A DNA stretch of 64,000 bases, from positions 744,001-808,000 of the forward strand of contig CAVTOO010000002.1 in NCBI GenBank assembly GCA_963736355.1, read 5' to 3'. Positions 17,022-26,537 of the stretch are shown piece by piece; positions within the stretch are counted from its first letter, which is position 1, and the number at the start of each line of letters is the position of its first letter. The notes under the pieces are model-generated. The model saw only the letters and a program-made list of their open reading frames with translations, was not told the DNA's origin and ran no database searches. The DNA is from CAVTOO01 sp963736355. Its GTDB lineage: Bacteria; Pseudomonadota; Alphaproteobacteria; Rhizobiales; Xanthobacteraceae. A program made the translations under genes and the position numbers.

Positions 17022-18327
17022 ATGAGTGACTTCTCGCCCCGCGAAATCGTCTCCGAACTCGACCGCTTCATCGTCGGCCAGGGCGACGCCAAGCGCGCCG
17101 TCGCCATCGCGCTGCGCAACCGCTGGCGCCGGCTGCAGCTCGACGACAAATTGCGCGAGGAAGTGCTGCCGAAGAACATCCTGATGATCGGCCCGACGGG
17201 CGTCGGCAAAACCGAAATCTCGCGGCGGCTGGCGCGCCTCGCCGGTGCGCCCTTCCTCAAGGTCGAGGCGACGAAGTTCACCGAGGTCGGCTATGTCGGC
17301 CGCGATGTCGAGCAGATCGTGCGCGATCTCGTCGAGGTCGCCATCGGCCAGACCCGCGAGAAGAAGCGCAAGGATGTGCAGGCGCGCGCGCAGATCGCGG
17401 CCGAAGAGCGCGTGCTCGACGCGCTGGTCGGCGCTGGTTCAAGTGCAGCCACGCGCGAATCTTTCCGCAAGAAGCTGCGTAACGGCGAACTCAACGACAA
17501 GGAAATCGAGGTCGAGCTGCAAGCCGGTGGCAGCGGCATGCCGACGTTTGAAATTCCCGGCATGCCCGGCGCGCAGATGGGCGCGATTTCGCTCGGCGAC
17601 ATTTTCGGCAAGATGGGCGGGCGCACCAAAACGCGTCGTCTCACGGTCGGCGATTCGCACGAGACTCTGATCAACGAAGAATCCGACAAGCTGCTGGACG
17701 ACGACAAGCTGGTGCAGGAAGCCATTCACGCGGTGGAAAACAACGGCATCGTCTTCCTCGACGAGATCGACAAGATCTGCGCCCGCGAGGGCCGCGCAGG
17801 GCGGCGATGTCTCGCGCGAAGGCGTGCAGCGCGATCTTCTGCCGCTGATCGAAGGCACCACCGTCTCCACCAAGCATGGCCCGGTGAAGACCGACCATGT
17901 GCTCTTTATTGCGTCCGGCGCGTTTCACATTTCCAAGCCGTCGGACCTGCTGCCCGAATTGCAGGGCCGTCTGCCGATCCGCGTCGAGTTGCAGGCGCTG
18001 ACGCGCGAGGATCTTCGCCGCATCCTGACCGAGCCCGAGGCGTCAATCATCAAGCAATATGTGGCGCTGATGGCGACCGAAGGCGTCACGCTCGATTTCA
18101 CGCCGGACGGCATCGAGGCTTTGGCCGACGTCGCGGTCGCGGTGAATTCCAGCGTGGAGAATATCGGCGCACGGCGATTGCAGACGGTGATGGAACGCGT
18201 GCTCGATGAAGTGTCGTTCGCAGCACCGGATCGCTCCGGCGAAACCGTCAGCATCGACGCGGCTTACGTGCAGAAGCATGTCGGCGATCTGGCGAAGAAC
18301 ACGGATCTGAGCCGGTTTATTTTGTAG
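17022..18327 (+). CDS. hslU: ATP-dependent protease HslVU, ATPase subunit HslU (frameshifted)
   Basis: AAA+ unfoldase that feeds substrates to HslV. Walker A GPTGVGKTE is at about residues 57-65 and the Walker B region FLDEIDKIC at about 246. The frame breaks at 17799-17801, where GGG appears instead of the expected GG: EGRAG should continue GGDVSREGVQRDLLPLIEGT, which is found intact in the +1 frame through sensor 2 and the C-terminal LSRFIL that docks into HslV. Removing one G gives about 434 aa, the normal size. Confidence 0.94.
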
Positions 18328-18335
18328 CAGCCACT

Positions 18336-18442
18336 GTCCTCATCCTGAGGAGCCGCGCAGCGGCGTCTCGAAGGATGAGGCCGGCGTAATCCAATCTCAT
18401 GGTTCGAGACGCGCAGCTTCGCTGCGCTCCTCACCATGAGGC
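18336..18442. repeat. Composite palindromic repeat, CCTCATG-type, copy 2
   Basis: Same architecture as the copy at 16831: CCTCATCCTGAGGAGCC, CGTCTCGAAGGATGAGG, a short spacer, and an opposed unit ending CTCCTCACCATGAGG. It lies between the convergent hslU and smr genes and may act as a bidirectional transcript end. Confidence 0.85.
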
Positions 18443-18447
18443 CACCC

Positions 18448-19050
18448 TCACCTCGCCCGCCTCACCCGCACATACAGCGCGCCTTCGCCGCCGTGGCCGA
18501 TATGCGCTTCCTCGAAGCCGGTCACAAGCACGCGGAAATCGGGCTGTGACAGCCACTCCGGCACTTCACGGCGCAGCGCGCCGCTTTCGCGCCCTTCGGA
18601 TGTCGTGCGGCCCTTGCCTGTAATGACGAGCACCAGCGCCGCGCCATCGGCCTGCGCGCGTGTCAGAAAACGCTTCAGAATACCGTGCGCCTGAGTGAGC
18701 GTCTTGCCGTGCAGATCGAGCCGCGCGTCGATCTCCTTCTTGCCGCGCGCGATACGGCCGCGCTCGCGCCGTGTCAGCGTTGCAAGAGGTGGCGGAGGCG
18801 GCGGGCTCACTTTCACTTTAACAACGGGCGCGACAACGGGCTTGCCGGACACGGATTTCGGCGGCGCCTTGCGCGGCGCTTCCTCAGCAAGCTTGTCGGA
18901 AATCCTGGCTTCGATCTCGGCCTTTTTCCTGGCCGCCGATTTTCGCAACGGCTTGGCCTGCTTGGCAACGCTGTCCCACAGCGTGCGCTCGTCGTCGGTC
19001 AGGCCGCGCCGGCGGCGCAAGGGCGGCAAGGGTTGGTCAACGCGCTTCAT
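18448..19050 (-). CDS. Smr/MutS2-C family protein
   Basis: 200-aa protein with a C-terminal Smr domain: DLHGKTLTQAHGILKRFL, then LVLVITGKGRTTSEG and GHGGEGALYVRVRR. Smr domains are DNA- or RNA-nicking endonuclease modules; the exact role of the stand-alone proteobacterial form is not settled. The N-terminal half is Lys/Arg/Ala-rich with a Pro run (SPPPPPP) and probably disordered. The start overlaps the mltA stop (ATGA), as in many relatives, implying co-transcription with mltA. Confidence 0.9.
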   Translation of the reverse strand: MKRVDQPLPPLRRRRGLTDDERTLWDSVAKQAKPLRKSAARKKAEIEARISDKLAEEAPRKAPPKSVSGKPVVAPVVKVKVSPPPPPPLATLTRRERGRIARGKKEIDARLDLHGKTLTQAHGILKRFLTRAQADGAALVLVITGKGRTTSEGRESGALRREVPEWLSQPDFRVLVTGFEEAHIGHGGEGALYVRVRRAR

Positions 19051-20575
19051 GTCGGCGGATGATGGCGCATGCGGCGTGGCGGAGACTTCTTGCGACGTTC
19101 GGGACGCGCCTGCGGCACCGGCATTGTCGTCGCCTCGCTGACGGATTTCTTTTCCGCCGATCCTTCGGTCACCGACATGTCACCCTTGGCGTCTTTCTTG
19201 GCGTCTTTCTTCGCGCCCTTTTCCGCAGCCTTCTCCGGTTTGGGCGCGAGCGCCAGCTCGATCTCGGCGGACGGCCGCGGCTCCGGTAGCGGCATCGCGC
19301 GCGTGGCTTCCACAGGATCGAGCGACTTCGGCAGCAGCATCACGAACCGGATCGGATGACGCAGACGGCCTGCCAGGCGTCCGGCATCCGCGCCCGCGCC
19401 GAAATAGATGTCGCCGCGCGCGGGCCCGACGATGGCCGACCCCGTATCCTGCGCCACCATCAGGCGGCGAAAATTATCCTTCGCGGTGTCGGATTCGATC
19501 GGCAGCTGCCCTTCGAGAAAGAACGGCGTGCCATAGACATGCAGCGCCTTGTCGACCGCGAGCGATCGGCCCGCCGTCAGATGCACGCCCTGCGCGCCGA
19601 TGGGACCAGCTTCGTCGCGAGCTTCAGTTCACGAAAGAAGATGTAGGAGCGGTTCTGCCGCCGCAGCTCCTTGGCGCCATCGGGGTTGTCGCCCATCCAC
19701 TGCCGGATGCGCTGCATCGACATCTCTTCGCGCGGCACGATCTTGCGCTCGATGAGCACGCGTCCGACCGGCGTATAGGGATAGCCATTATGGGCGTCGT
19801 AATTGACGCGCATCGTCGAGCCGTCCTCAAAACGAATACGGGCGGAGCCCTGGATCTGCATGAACAAGAGATCGGTATGGCTTTTCAGCCAGGCCAGTTC
19901 GAGGCCGCGCTTCTCCAGCGCTCCCTCCTCGATCTCGCCGCGGTCGTAGAACGGCACCAGCTTGCGACGGCCGATCTTGCGGAACACCTCGCCGCGATTG
20001 GGAAGCGACGCGTCCTTCTGGCGGAAGCCGCGCACGAACAGATTGCCGGGACGGCGATAGACCGGAACGGGATAGGCGTCGCTTTGCGTCCGCGAGCCAT
20101 CGACGATCGGCTCGTAATAGCCGGTGACGAAACCCTCCGGCTCCCCGATCCTGGAAATTCTCAGAGGCACGAAGTGCCGCTCGAAAAAGTCGCGCGCTTG
20201 CGCGGCGTCCTTCGCCTTCTCATGCCGGAGCGCAAAACACGGCGCACGCAACGATGTGCCGATCGGCTTCGTCTCGACGGTGGAGGCGCGCTGCGCCGTG
20301 ATGCTCTTGCAGCTCACCGCAAAGGCATTGAAGGCCGCGATGTGATCGTCCTCCGCCCATCCGGCGAGGTCCGAAAAATTCAGCGGCTCATACTGGCTTT
20401 CGGGGAATTGCAGCAGCGGAGGCGCATGATTGCGCCACGTGGCCGCGACTGCCGGCACGGCGCCGAGATGGATGCAGAGGCCTGCGAGTGCGAGCGCGAA
20501 GACCGGCCGGGCAAAACGCCTATTGGCCGGATTCGGTCGCCACGAGCTTCCAGTTGGGATCGCGCGAGGTGACAT
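19047..20575 (-). CDS. mltA: Membrane-bound lytic murein transglycosylase A (frameshifted)
   Basis: Periplasmic enzyme that cleaves peptidoglycan with formation of 1,6-anhydromuramic ends. A hydrophobic leader (PVFALALAGLCIHLGAVPAVAA) is followed by the MltA domain (FVTGYYEPIVDGSRTQS, VPVYRRP) and the 3D domain (end of first frame plus DTGSAIVGPARGDIYFGAG, with catalytic Asp). The frame breaks at about 19603 between FFRELKLA and GPIGAQGVHLTAGRSLAVD. The tail is Lys/Ala/Pro-rich and low-complexity. The start is uncertain: the 20575 ATG overlaps the Tim44-like gene by 56 bp, and another ATG is at 20605. Confidence 0.9.
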
Positions 20576-21233
20576 CGCGGGCAAAGGTCCACACGTCGTT
20601 GACATCGGTCACCTTGTCGGCGCTGCCCTCGACAACCGCGCCGGATTTGTCGCGCGTCATGGAGACGATCTGCGAAACGAACTTGATGGTGACTTGTGCA
20701 ATGCGGTCGCGCAATTCCGCGCCGACCAGTTCCGCCTTGTCGATGCCGACAAATTTGGTTTCCGCCGTCTCGCCGCGCTGCTCACGCTGCTGGATCGCAC
20801 CTTCGAAGCCTTCATAGACTTCCGGCGACAGCAAATCCTTCAAGGTGCGGCGATCGCCTTGCGCAAATGCCGTGACGATCATCTCATAGGCGCCGCGCGC
20901 GCCGGCAACGAACCCCTTCGGATCGAAGGAGCGGTCTTTCTCGGCAATCGCTTCCAGTTCCTGCGCAAGCGCGGTGCCCGGCGTGACGATATCCTTCCAG
21001 CGCTCGGAGGCCGGAACGGGATCCGGAGACGTCGCGGGCGCGTCCTCGACGGTGCGGCCCGGCAGCGGAATGACGTTGTCCTTGGCGTTGACGTCCTTGG
21101 TGTTCAGCGCATCGCGAGCCGCGGAAATATCGTATGGCGGTCGCTCATGACCGGTGCGCTGCCCAAGCACGCTGCGCAGGCGCAGGAAGATGAACACCGC
21201 GAGGCCCAGAAAGATGATGGTCGTAATGTCCAC
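20520..21233 (-). CDS. Tim44/TimA family putative adaptor protein
   Basis: 237-aa protein with an N-terminal hydrophobic anchor (ITTIIFLGLAVFIFLRL) and a C-terminal Tim44-like domain (about residues 90-235: FDPKGFVAGARGAYEMIVTAFAQGDRRTLKDLLSPEVYEGF). Bacterial TimA proteins are related to the mitochondrial import-motor anchor Tim44; their bacterial role is poorly defined. It is divergent from secB, a pairing typical of alphaproteobacteria near the origin. Confidence 0.88.
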   Translation of the reverse strand: MDITTIIFLGLAVFIFLRLRSVLGQRTGHERPPYDISAARDALNTKDVNAKDNVIPLPGRTVEDAPATSPDPVPASERWKDIVTPGTALAQELEAIAEKDRSFDPKGFVAGARGAYEMIVTAFAQGDRRTLKDLLSPEVYEGFEGAIQQREQRGETAETKFVGIDKAELVGAELRDRIAQVTIKFVSQIVSMTRDKSGAVVEGSADKVTDVNDVWTFARDVTSRDPNWKLVATESGQ

Positions 21234-21669
21234 GTCGCGTCCGTTCGCTTGTCGATCGCAAACCCGGTCCAGCCGGATCTGCTCTCAAGATGATATCCCG
21301 TCCAGGCGTCTTTGTTCCGCGAAGATGTAGGCACAATGCTCGGCAAAGCCAATGGCTGAGCCCCCGCTTGCGGACCCGATCTGCGCTGGCCGCCGGACGG
21401 AACGGCCATATTATTGATTCTAGATCACTTTCGGTGAACGTCAGCCTCTGTTTTTCACGAAAAATGCGGCTAAACGAGGAAGTGGTACGCCCTTTTCGGG
21501 TTTGGAGCGTCATCGCCGCAACGCGCGATGTGTCGCAGCCGGATCGTCGTCTCCGGACGGCCATTAACCGGGCTGCCTTTGAAGCGGGCAATCGTCCTTG
21601 TGAGGCCGGGGTCGCCATGTTAGCGAGACGCCGAAATCACGGCTGCCTGCGGGCGGCAGGAGAGACAAG
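21234..21669. other. Divergent intergenic region between the Tim44-like gene and secB
   Basis: About 435 bp with promoters expected in both directions. In many related genomes fxsA occupies this position, but no FxsA-like frame is visible. The stretch 21405-21475 is comparatively AT-rich (TATTATTGATTCTAGATC and following) and is the likeliest promoter core. Nothing else was recognised. Confidence 0.5.
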
Positions 21670-22152
21670 ATGACAAATGGTAACGGGGCGCCCCCGCCGG
21701 AAGGCTTGCCGCCGCAGCTGAATGTAATGGCGCAGTACATCAAGGATTTCTCGTTCGAGAATCCGAATGCGCCGGCGTCGCTTCAGCCGACGCAGACGCA
21801 GCCCGCAATCAACATTCAGATCAATGTCGATGCCGGCAATGTCTCGGCGTCCGATTACGAAGTTTCGATCCGGATCGAAGGCAAGGCCGAGCAGGCCGAC
21901 AAGGTGCTGTTTTCCTTCGAGCTGGTTTATGCCGGCGTCTTCCGCATCCAGAACGTACCGCAGGAAAGCCTGCATCCGGTCGTGATGATCGAGTGCCCGC
22001 GACTTCTGTTCCCGTTCGCGCGCGAGATCGTCGCATCGGCCGTTCGCAATGGCGGCTTCCCGCCGCTGCTGCTCGATCCGGTCGATTTCGTCACGCTCTA
22101 TCGTCAGCAGATGGAACGGCTGCAGGCGGCGGGCGCGACGGCCAACGCGTAA
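21670..22152 (+). CDS. secB: Protein-export chaperone SecB
   Basis: 160-aa cytosolic chaperone that holds pre-proteins unfolded for SecA/SecYEG. Typical SecB features: YIKDFSFENPNAP near the N-terminus, INIQINVDA, FELVYAGVFRI and PRLLFPFAREIVASAVRNGGFPPLLLDPVDF. Intact and of normal length. It is followed by a composite palindromic repeat and faces the convergent dnaQ. Confidence 0.96.
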   Translation: MTNGNGAPPPEGLPPQLNVMAQYIKDFSFENPNAPASLQPTQTQPAINIQINVDAGNVSASDYEVSIRIEGKAEQADKVLFSFELVYAGVFRIQNVPQESLHPVVMIECPRLLFPFAREIVASAVRNGGFPPLLLDPVDFVTLYRQQMERLQAAGATANA

Positions 22153-22162
22153 GCGGTTTTTC

Positions 22163-22291
22163 CGTCATTCCGGGGCGTCGCGTAGCGACGAACCCGGAAT
22201 TGATACTCCGCAGGAATCATTGATTGCGGAGTGCGTCCGTCAAGACAGGGACTATGGATTCCGGACAACCGCTTCGCGGTTTCCGGAATGA
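22163..22291. repeat. Composite palindromic repeat, GTCATTCCGGG-type, copy without cargo
   Basis: Left palindrome GTCATTCCGGGG...AACCCGGAAT, a roughly 58-bp spacer holding the hairpin ACTCCGCA...TGCGGAGT, and a right palindrome GGATTCCGG...TTCCGGAATGAC. The outer arms are inverted. The same architecture at 29262-29687 encloses a GIY-YIG gene. It lies between convergent secB and dnaQ. Confidence 0.85.
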
Positions 22292-22315
22292 CAGTTGCAA
22301 CTGAATGCCCTGTCG

Positions 22316-23008
22316 TTACTTTTCCGAATATGACGACCAAAGCGTCTTGTCGCCGAGTTGGGCGATAAACGCCTCATGCGCCTCGCGCTCGGCATCGCTC
22401 AGTCGGTTGACGAGCGGCGTTTCGCGCTGCCGGCGCGGCTGATCGGAGGCCGCCCGTGCGCGCTCCTGTGGCGTCTCGCTGAGCACAAGCTGCGCCTGCC
22501 GCTTGCCGATCAGCTCCAGATAGACTTCGGCCAGAAGCTCCGAATCGAGCAGAGCGCCATGCTTGGTGCGATGTGAGTTGTCGATGCCGTAGCGCTGACA
22601 CAGATCGTCGAGGCGGTTGGAGCCGCCTGCATGCTTGCGCCGCGCCAGCAGCAGCGTATCGACCAGGCGGTCGCGGGGTACCGGCGGCAACGACGCTTTC
22701 TGCAATTCGGCGTTGATGAACCCGATGTCGAATTGTGCGTTGTGGATCACCAGCGGCGCATCGCCGATGAAGGCAAGAAAGTCTTCCGCGATTTCGGCGA
22801 ATTTCTTTTTGTCGGAGAGAAACTGCGCCGACAGCCCGTGCACGTTGAAGGCTTCCTGCGGCATGTCGCGCTCGGGATTGATATAGACGTGAAACGTCTG
22901 ACCGCTCGGAATGTGGTTGAGCAGTTCGACGCAGCCGATCTCGACGAGGCGATCGCCGCGCAGCGGATCGAGCCCCGTCGTTTCGGTATCGAGAACGATT
23001 TCACGCAT
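22316..23008 (-). CDS. dnaQ: DNA polymerase III epsilon subunit (proofreading exonuclease)
   Basis: 230-aa 3'-5' exonuclease of the replicative polymerase core. DEDDh motifs are present: VLDTETTGLDP (Exo I), VIHNAQFDIGFIN (Exo II) and HGALLDSELLAEVYLEL (Exo III with catalytic His). The C-terminus carries the segment expected to bind the alpha subunit. Intact. It follows coaE in the conserved coaE-dnaQ order next to the origin. Confidence 0.95.
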   Translation of the reverse strand: MREIVLDTETTGLDPLRGDRLVEIGCVELLNHIPSGQTFHVYINPERDMPQEAFNVHGLSAQFLSDKKKFAEIAEDFLAFIGDAPLVIHNAQFDIGFINAELQKASLPPVPRDRLVDTLLLARRKHAGGSNRLDDLCQRYGIDNSHRTKHGALLDSELLAEVYLELIGKRQAQLVLSETPQERARAASDQPRRQRETPLVNRLSDAEREAHEAFIAQLGDKTLWSSYSEK

Positions 23009-23064
23009 GGTTCGGTGTTCCGCTGGCGGGCATGATCATGCCCTCTTCGATAAAACGAATCATA

Positions 23065-23665
23065 TCATAGCCGGCGTCGCGGCATGCTGGCCGTGTCTTT
23101 AAGAATATCGCCGATCCGCCGGCGAACCGGATCGAGCCCCTGTGACGTATCCACGATAAAATCCGCCCGCGCGCGCTTCTCAGAGTCCGGCATCTGGCGC
23201 GCCAGCAGAGCCTCATATTTCTCAGCCGTCATGCCCGGCCGCGCCAGGATGCGCGCGCGCTGAATATCCGCCGGCGCCGAGACAACCACCACCGCATCGA
23301 CCCGCTTGTCGCCGGAGGTCTCGAACAGCAGCGGAATATCGAGGACGGCAACGGCTGCGCCTGTCGCCTCCGCCGCACGCAGAAACGCCTCCTCGCGCTG
23401 GCGCACCAGCGGATGCACCAGCGCCTCGAGCTTTTTCATCGCCACGGGGTCGTGCACGACCTTGGCCGAGAGTTTCGTCGCGATCGACCTTGCCGCCCAC
23501 CGTCGTTCCGGGAAACGCTGCTTCGATCAGCGGCGCCGCCTCGCCTTCATAGAGCGCATGCACCGTGGCGTCGGCATCGTGCACCGGCACGCCGGCCTCG
23601 GCGAACAGCGCCGCCGTGGTCGACTTGCCCATGCCGATCGAACCGGTCAGGCCCAGCACAAACAT
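23065..23665 (-). CDS. coaE: Dephospho-CoA kinase (frameshifted)
   Basis: P-loop kinase for the last step of coenzyme A biosynthesis. It opens with FVLGLTGSIGMGKSTTAALF (Walker A). After GGKVDRD the frame breaks at about 23472, and the rest (LSAKVVHDPVAMKKLEALVHPLVRQRE, then VLDIPLLFET and VDAVVVVSAP) is intact in another frame; one extra base accounts for it. Reconstructed length is about 199 aa, normal for the family. The start abuts the maf stop without the aroE gene usually found between them. Confidence 0.92.
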
Positions 23666-24271
23666 TCAGCTCACCAAAGCGCCATGACGGCGCAGGAAGT
23701 CGAGAAGCGGCATCAAAGGCAAACCCATGATCGTTGAATGATCGCCGTCGATCTTTTCGAACAGATGAATGCCTGCACCCTCGACCTGATAGGCGCCGAC
23801 ACTCGTCAGCGCCGCATCGCCGACTTCATCGAGATAGGCCTTGATGAATGCATCCGAAAGGTTGCGCACATGCATGCCGGCCGACGCCACATGCTCGAAC
23901 AGGATGTTGCCGTCGCGCGCAATCGCGATGCCGGAATGCAGATGATGCGTGGCGCCGGAAAACGCGCGCAGCTGTTCGGCCGCCTGCGCGAGATCCTTCG
24001 GCTTGGAGAAGCGGCGTGCGCCCAGCGCCAGCGTCTGATCGGCGCCGAGCACCAGCCGGCCGGGTTTTGAGCTTGCGACATGCAACGCCTTGGCACGCGC
24101 CAGATGCAGCGCGACATCGTCGGGCGCGGCCGACTGCGACTCTTTTTCGATGGCACGCTCGTCGATATCGGCAACCACAGTCTCAAACGGAATCCGCGCG
24201 CTTGCGAGAAGCGCCTGCCGCGCAGTGCTTTTCGACGCCAGAACCAGCGGATCGCCGCGCCACAAAGACAT
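23666..24271 (-). CDS. Maf family nucleotide pyrophosphatase
   Basis: 201-aa Maf/HAM1-superfamily house-cleaning enzyme that hydrolyses modified or non-canonical nucleoside triphosphates. It starts with LVLASKSTARQALLASARI; the DQTLALG loop and the catalytic-Asp region are visible, with the IMGLPLMPLL end. Intact. It lies between ppsR (10 bp gap) and coaE (no gap), in the order typical of the left side of alphaproteobacterial origins. Confidence 0.9.
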   Translation of the reverse strand: MSLWRGDPLVLASKSTARQALLASARIPFETVVADIDERAIEKESQSAAPDDVALHLARAKALHVASSKPGRLVLGADQTLALGARRFSKPKDLAQAAEQLRAFSGATHHLHSGIAIARDGNILFEHVASAGMHVRNLSDAFIKAYLDEVGDAALTSVGAYQVEGAGIHLFEKIDGDHSTIMGLPLMPLLDFLRRHGALVS

Positions 24272-24280
24272 CTGTCGTCC

Positions 24281-25117
24281 CTACACTTTCGCGCGCTGGC
24301 GGTCGGCCAGCAGCTTCATGATCGCGGCGGCGGTTTCCTCGATCGAGCGGCGCGACACGTCGATCATCGGCCAGCTGTGACGCGCGCACAATTTGCGCGA
24401 GAACGCGATCTCGTCGGCAACCGAATCGCGGTCGATATATTGATCGTCGTCGTTGTGTGCGCCGAGGCCCAGGAGACGGTTCTGGCGGATCTGGACGATG
24501 CGCTCGGGCGTCGCATAGAGACCGACGACCAGCGGCTTGGTCAGTTCCTCGAGCGCGGGCGGTACCGGAATGCCGGGAACGAGCGGATAGTTCGCGGTGC
24601 GGATGCCGCGATTGGCCAGATAGATCGAGGTCGGCGTTTTCGAGGTGCGCGACACGCCGACCAGCACGATATCGGCGGCCTCCATATTGTCGACATGCTG
24701 CCCGTCGTCATGCAGCATCGAGTAGTTCAGCGCGTCGATGCGCTTGAAATATTCGGCGTTGAGCGTGTGCTGGGCGCCGACCTTATGCCCCGCCTGCCCG
24801 CCCAGATAAGACTGAAACAGCGACAGCACCGGACCAATAATGGACAGGCTCGGGATACTGATCTCCCGGCATTTATTCTCAAGCTTGGCGACAAGATCTT
24901 CTTCCAGCAGCGTGAACAATACGATGCCGGGGCTTTCCTCGATCTCGCTCAGCACCCGGTCGAGCTGCTTGTGGCTGCGCACCAGCGGATAGACATGCTC
25001 GACGGCGGTGACGTGGCCGTATTGGGCCGCGACCGCGCGCGCCACGGTGATCAGGGTTTCGCCGGTCGAATCGGACACCAGGTGGAGGTGGAAATAGGAC
25101 CCGGACTGCATCGGCAT
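24281..25117 (-). CDS. ppsR: Pyruvate, phosphate dikinase/PEP synthase regulatory protein (DUF299)
   Basis: 278-aa bifunctional kinase/pyrophosphorylase of the DUF299 family that inactivates and reactivates PEP synthase or pyruvate phosphate dikinase by phosphorylating a Thr. FHLHLVSDSTGETL begins the protein and the P-loop-like GVSRTSKTPTSIYLA lies at about residues 154-168. Intact. As the first gene to the left of the ppsR-hemE gap, it corresponds to the gene flanking the replication origin in Caulobacter and several Rhizobiales. Confidence 0.93.
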   Translation of the reverse strand: MPMQSGSYFHLHLVSDSTGETLITVARAVAAQYGHVTAVEHVYPLVRSHKQLDRVLSEIEESPGIVLFTLLEEDLVAKLENKCREISIPSLSIIGPVLSLFQSYLGGQAGHKVGAQHTLNAEYFKRIDALNYSMLHDDGQHVDNMEAADIVLVGVSRTSKTPTSIYLANRGIRTANYPLVPGIPVPPALEELTKPLVVGLYATPERIVQIRQNRLLGLGAHNDDDQYIDRDSVADEIAFSRKLCARHSWPMIDVSRRSIEETAAAIMKLLADRQRAKV

Positions 25118-25491
25118 CGGTGAATACCTTGTGAATCTCCGGGGACAATCTGGGCCGAATTCCGGGGCGGCCGGCCGGACGGTGGATAAGGTCAGAAGTT
25201 GCGCACATGCGCGCGAGCGGGATAGTCGCGCGTATGGTCATGAACGATACCGGGGATATGTGGATTTGTCCTGAGAAAATCATAATCGACGCGCAGGAAG
25301 TCCTTGAAAAACAAACCTCTTCAGCGCGCCACGCCGCGGCGGGAAAATCGGGGATTATCCCTGTGGGTGTGGATAGCGTTCGTACAACGCATCAACAGAT
25401 TCTTATGAGTCCTAATCACGGTCACTGACTTTACAAACTAGAATCTAGAAAGATTGTTAGTAGAAAAGTTGAAAGGGGGATACGAACGCGC
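25118..25491. other. Putative chromosomal replication origin (oriC)
   Basis: This 374-bp gap separates divergent ppsR and hemE, the known position of the origin in Caulobacter and Sinorhizobium. Three DnaA-box-like nonamers share one orientation: minus-strand TTATCCACC (25181-25189), AAATCCACA (25259-25267) and CTATCCACA (25368-25376), the first and last each one mismatch from TTATCCACA. Three GANTC methylation sites (25398, 25407, 25441) lie within 48 bp. An AT-rich stretch at about 25380-25480 is a candidate unwinding element. Genes on both sides largely point away from it. The same DNA must also hold the ppsR and hemE promoters. Confidence 0.72.
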
Positions 25492-26513
25492 ATGAACCCG
25501 ATGATCGATGTCCTGAACGGACAAAAACAAACCAGGCCGCCGGTATGGATGATGCGGCAGGCCGGCCGCTATCTGCCGGAATATCGCGAGCTGCGCGCCA
25601 AGGCAGGATCGTTTCTCGATCTGTGCTTCAACCCGGAACTGGCTGCGCAGGTAACGCTGCAGCCGATCCACCGGTTCCAGTTCGATGCGGCGATTTTGTT
25701 TTCCGACATTCTCGTCATTCCGCATGCGCTCGGCCAGACGCTGACGTTTCGCGGTCGGCGAAGGACCGCAGCTGCCGCCGCTGCGCGATACGCGCGCGGT
25801 CGATGCACTGCCTTCGGTTGCGTCGGAAGAAATTCTCGCGCCGATTTACGAGACGGTGAAGCTGGTCAAGGCGCAATTGCCCAAAGAGATCGCGCTGCTC
25901 GGATTCTGCGGCGCGCCATGGACGGTTGCGACCTACATGATCGCCGGTCACGGTTCGCCCGATCAGGCGCTGGCGCGGTTATTTGCCTATCGCTACCGGC
26001 AGTCCTTCGCGAAGCTGATCGATATTCTGGTCGAGAATTCGATCACCTATCTGGCGCGGCAAATCGAAGCCGGCTGCGATGCCGTGCAGATTTTCGACAG
26101 CTGGTCGGGTGTGCTGCCGCCCGAGGAATTTCATCGCTGGTGCGTGTTGCCGGTGGCGCGGATCGTGTCCGGACTGCGCGCCCGCGTCCCTGGCGCGCGC
26201 ATCATCGGATTTCCGCGCGGCGCCGATTCGCTCATTCAGGGCTATGTCGATTCGGTCGAGGTGAATGCAGTCAGCGTCGATTGGTCGGTGAACCGTCCCT
26301 TCATTCGCCAGATCGTGCAGTCGCGCGATGGCGGTGCAGGGCAATCTCGATCCGCTGGCGCTGCTGGTCGGCGGCGATGCGCTCGACGAGGGGGTCGATG
26401 CGGTGCTGAAGGATTTCTCCGAAGGCCCGTTTATTTTCAACCTCGGTCACGGCATCATGCCGGAGACGCCGATTGCGCATGTCGAGCGGATGCTCAAGCG
26501 CATCCGCGGCTGA
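25492..26513 (+). CDS. hemE: Uroporphyrinogen decarboxylase (two frameshifts)
   Basis: Haem-pathway enzyme removing four carboxyl groups from uroporphyrinogen III. The start PPVWMMRQAGRYLPEYRELR is the family signature. After QTLTF the frame breaks (about 25751) and resumes as AVGEGPQLPPLRDTRAVDAL; it continues through GFCGAPWTVATYMIAGHGS and IFDSWSGVLPPEEF, breaks again at about 26325, and ends in NLDPLALLVGGDALDEGVDAVL...FNLGHGIMPETPI. Each break is one surplus base. Reconstructed length about 340 aa is normal. First gene to the right of the putative origin. Confidence 0.93.
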
Positions 26514-26537
26514 TCGCACTCACGCAGAAACAAATCG

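Noticed and set aside
17795..17805. Programmed ribosomal frameshift in hslU
   Set aside because: No slippery heptamer or downstream structure of a known type; similar breaks occur in many unrelated genes here, so an indel error is simpler.
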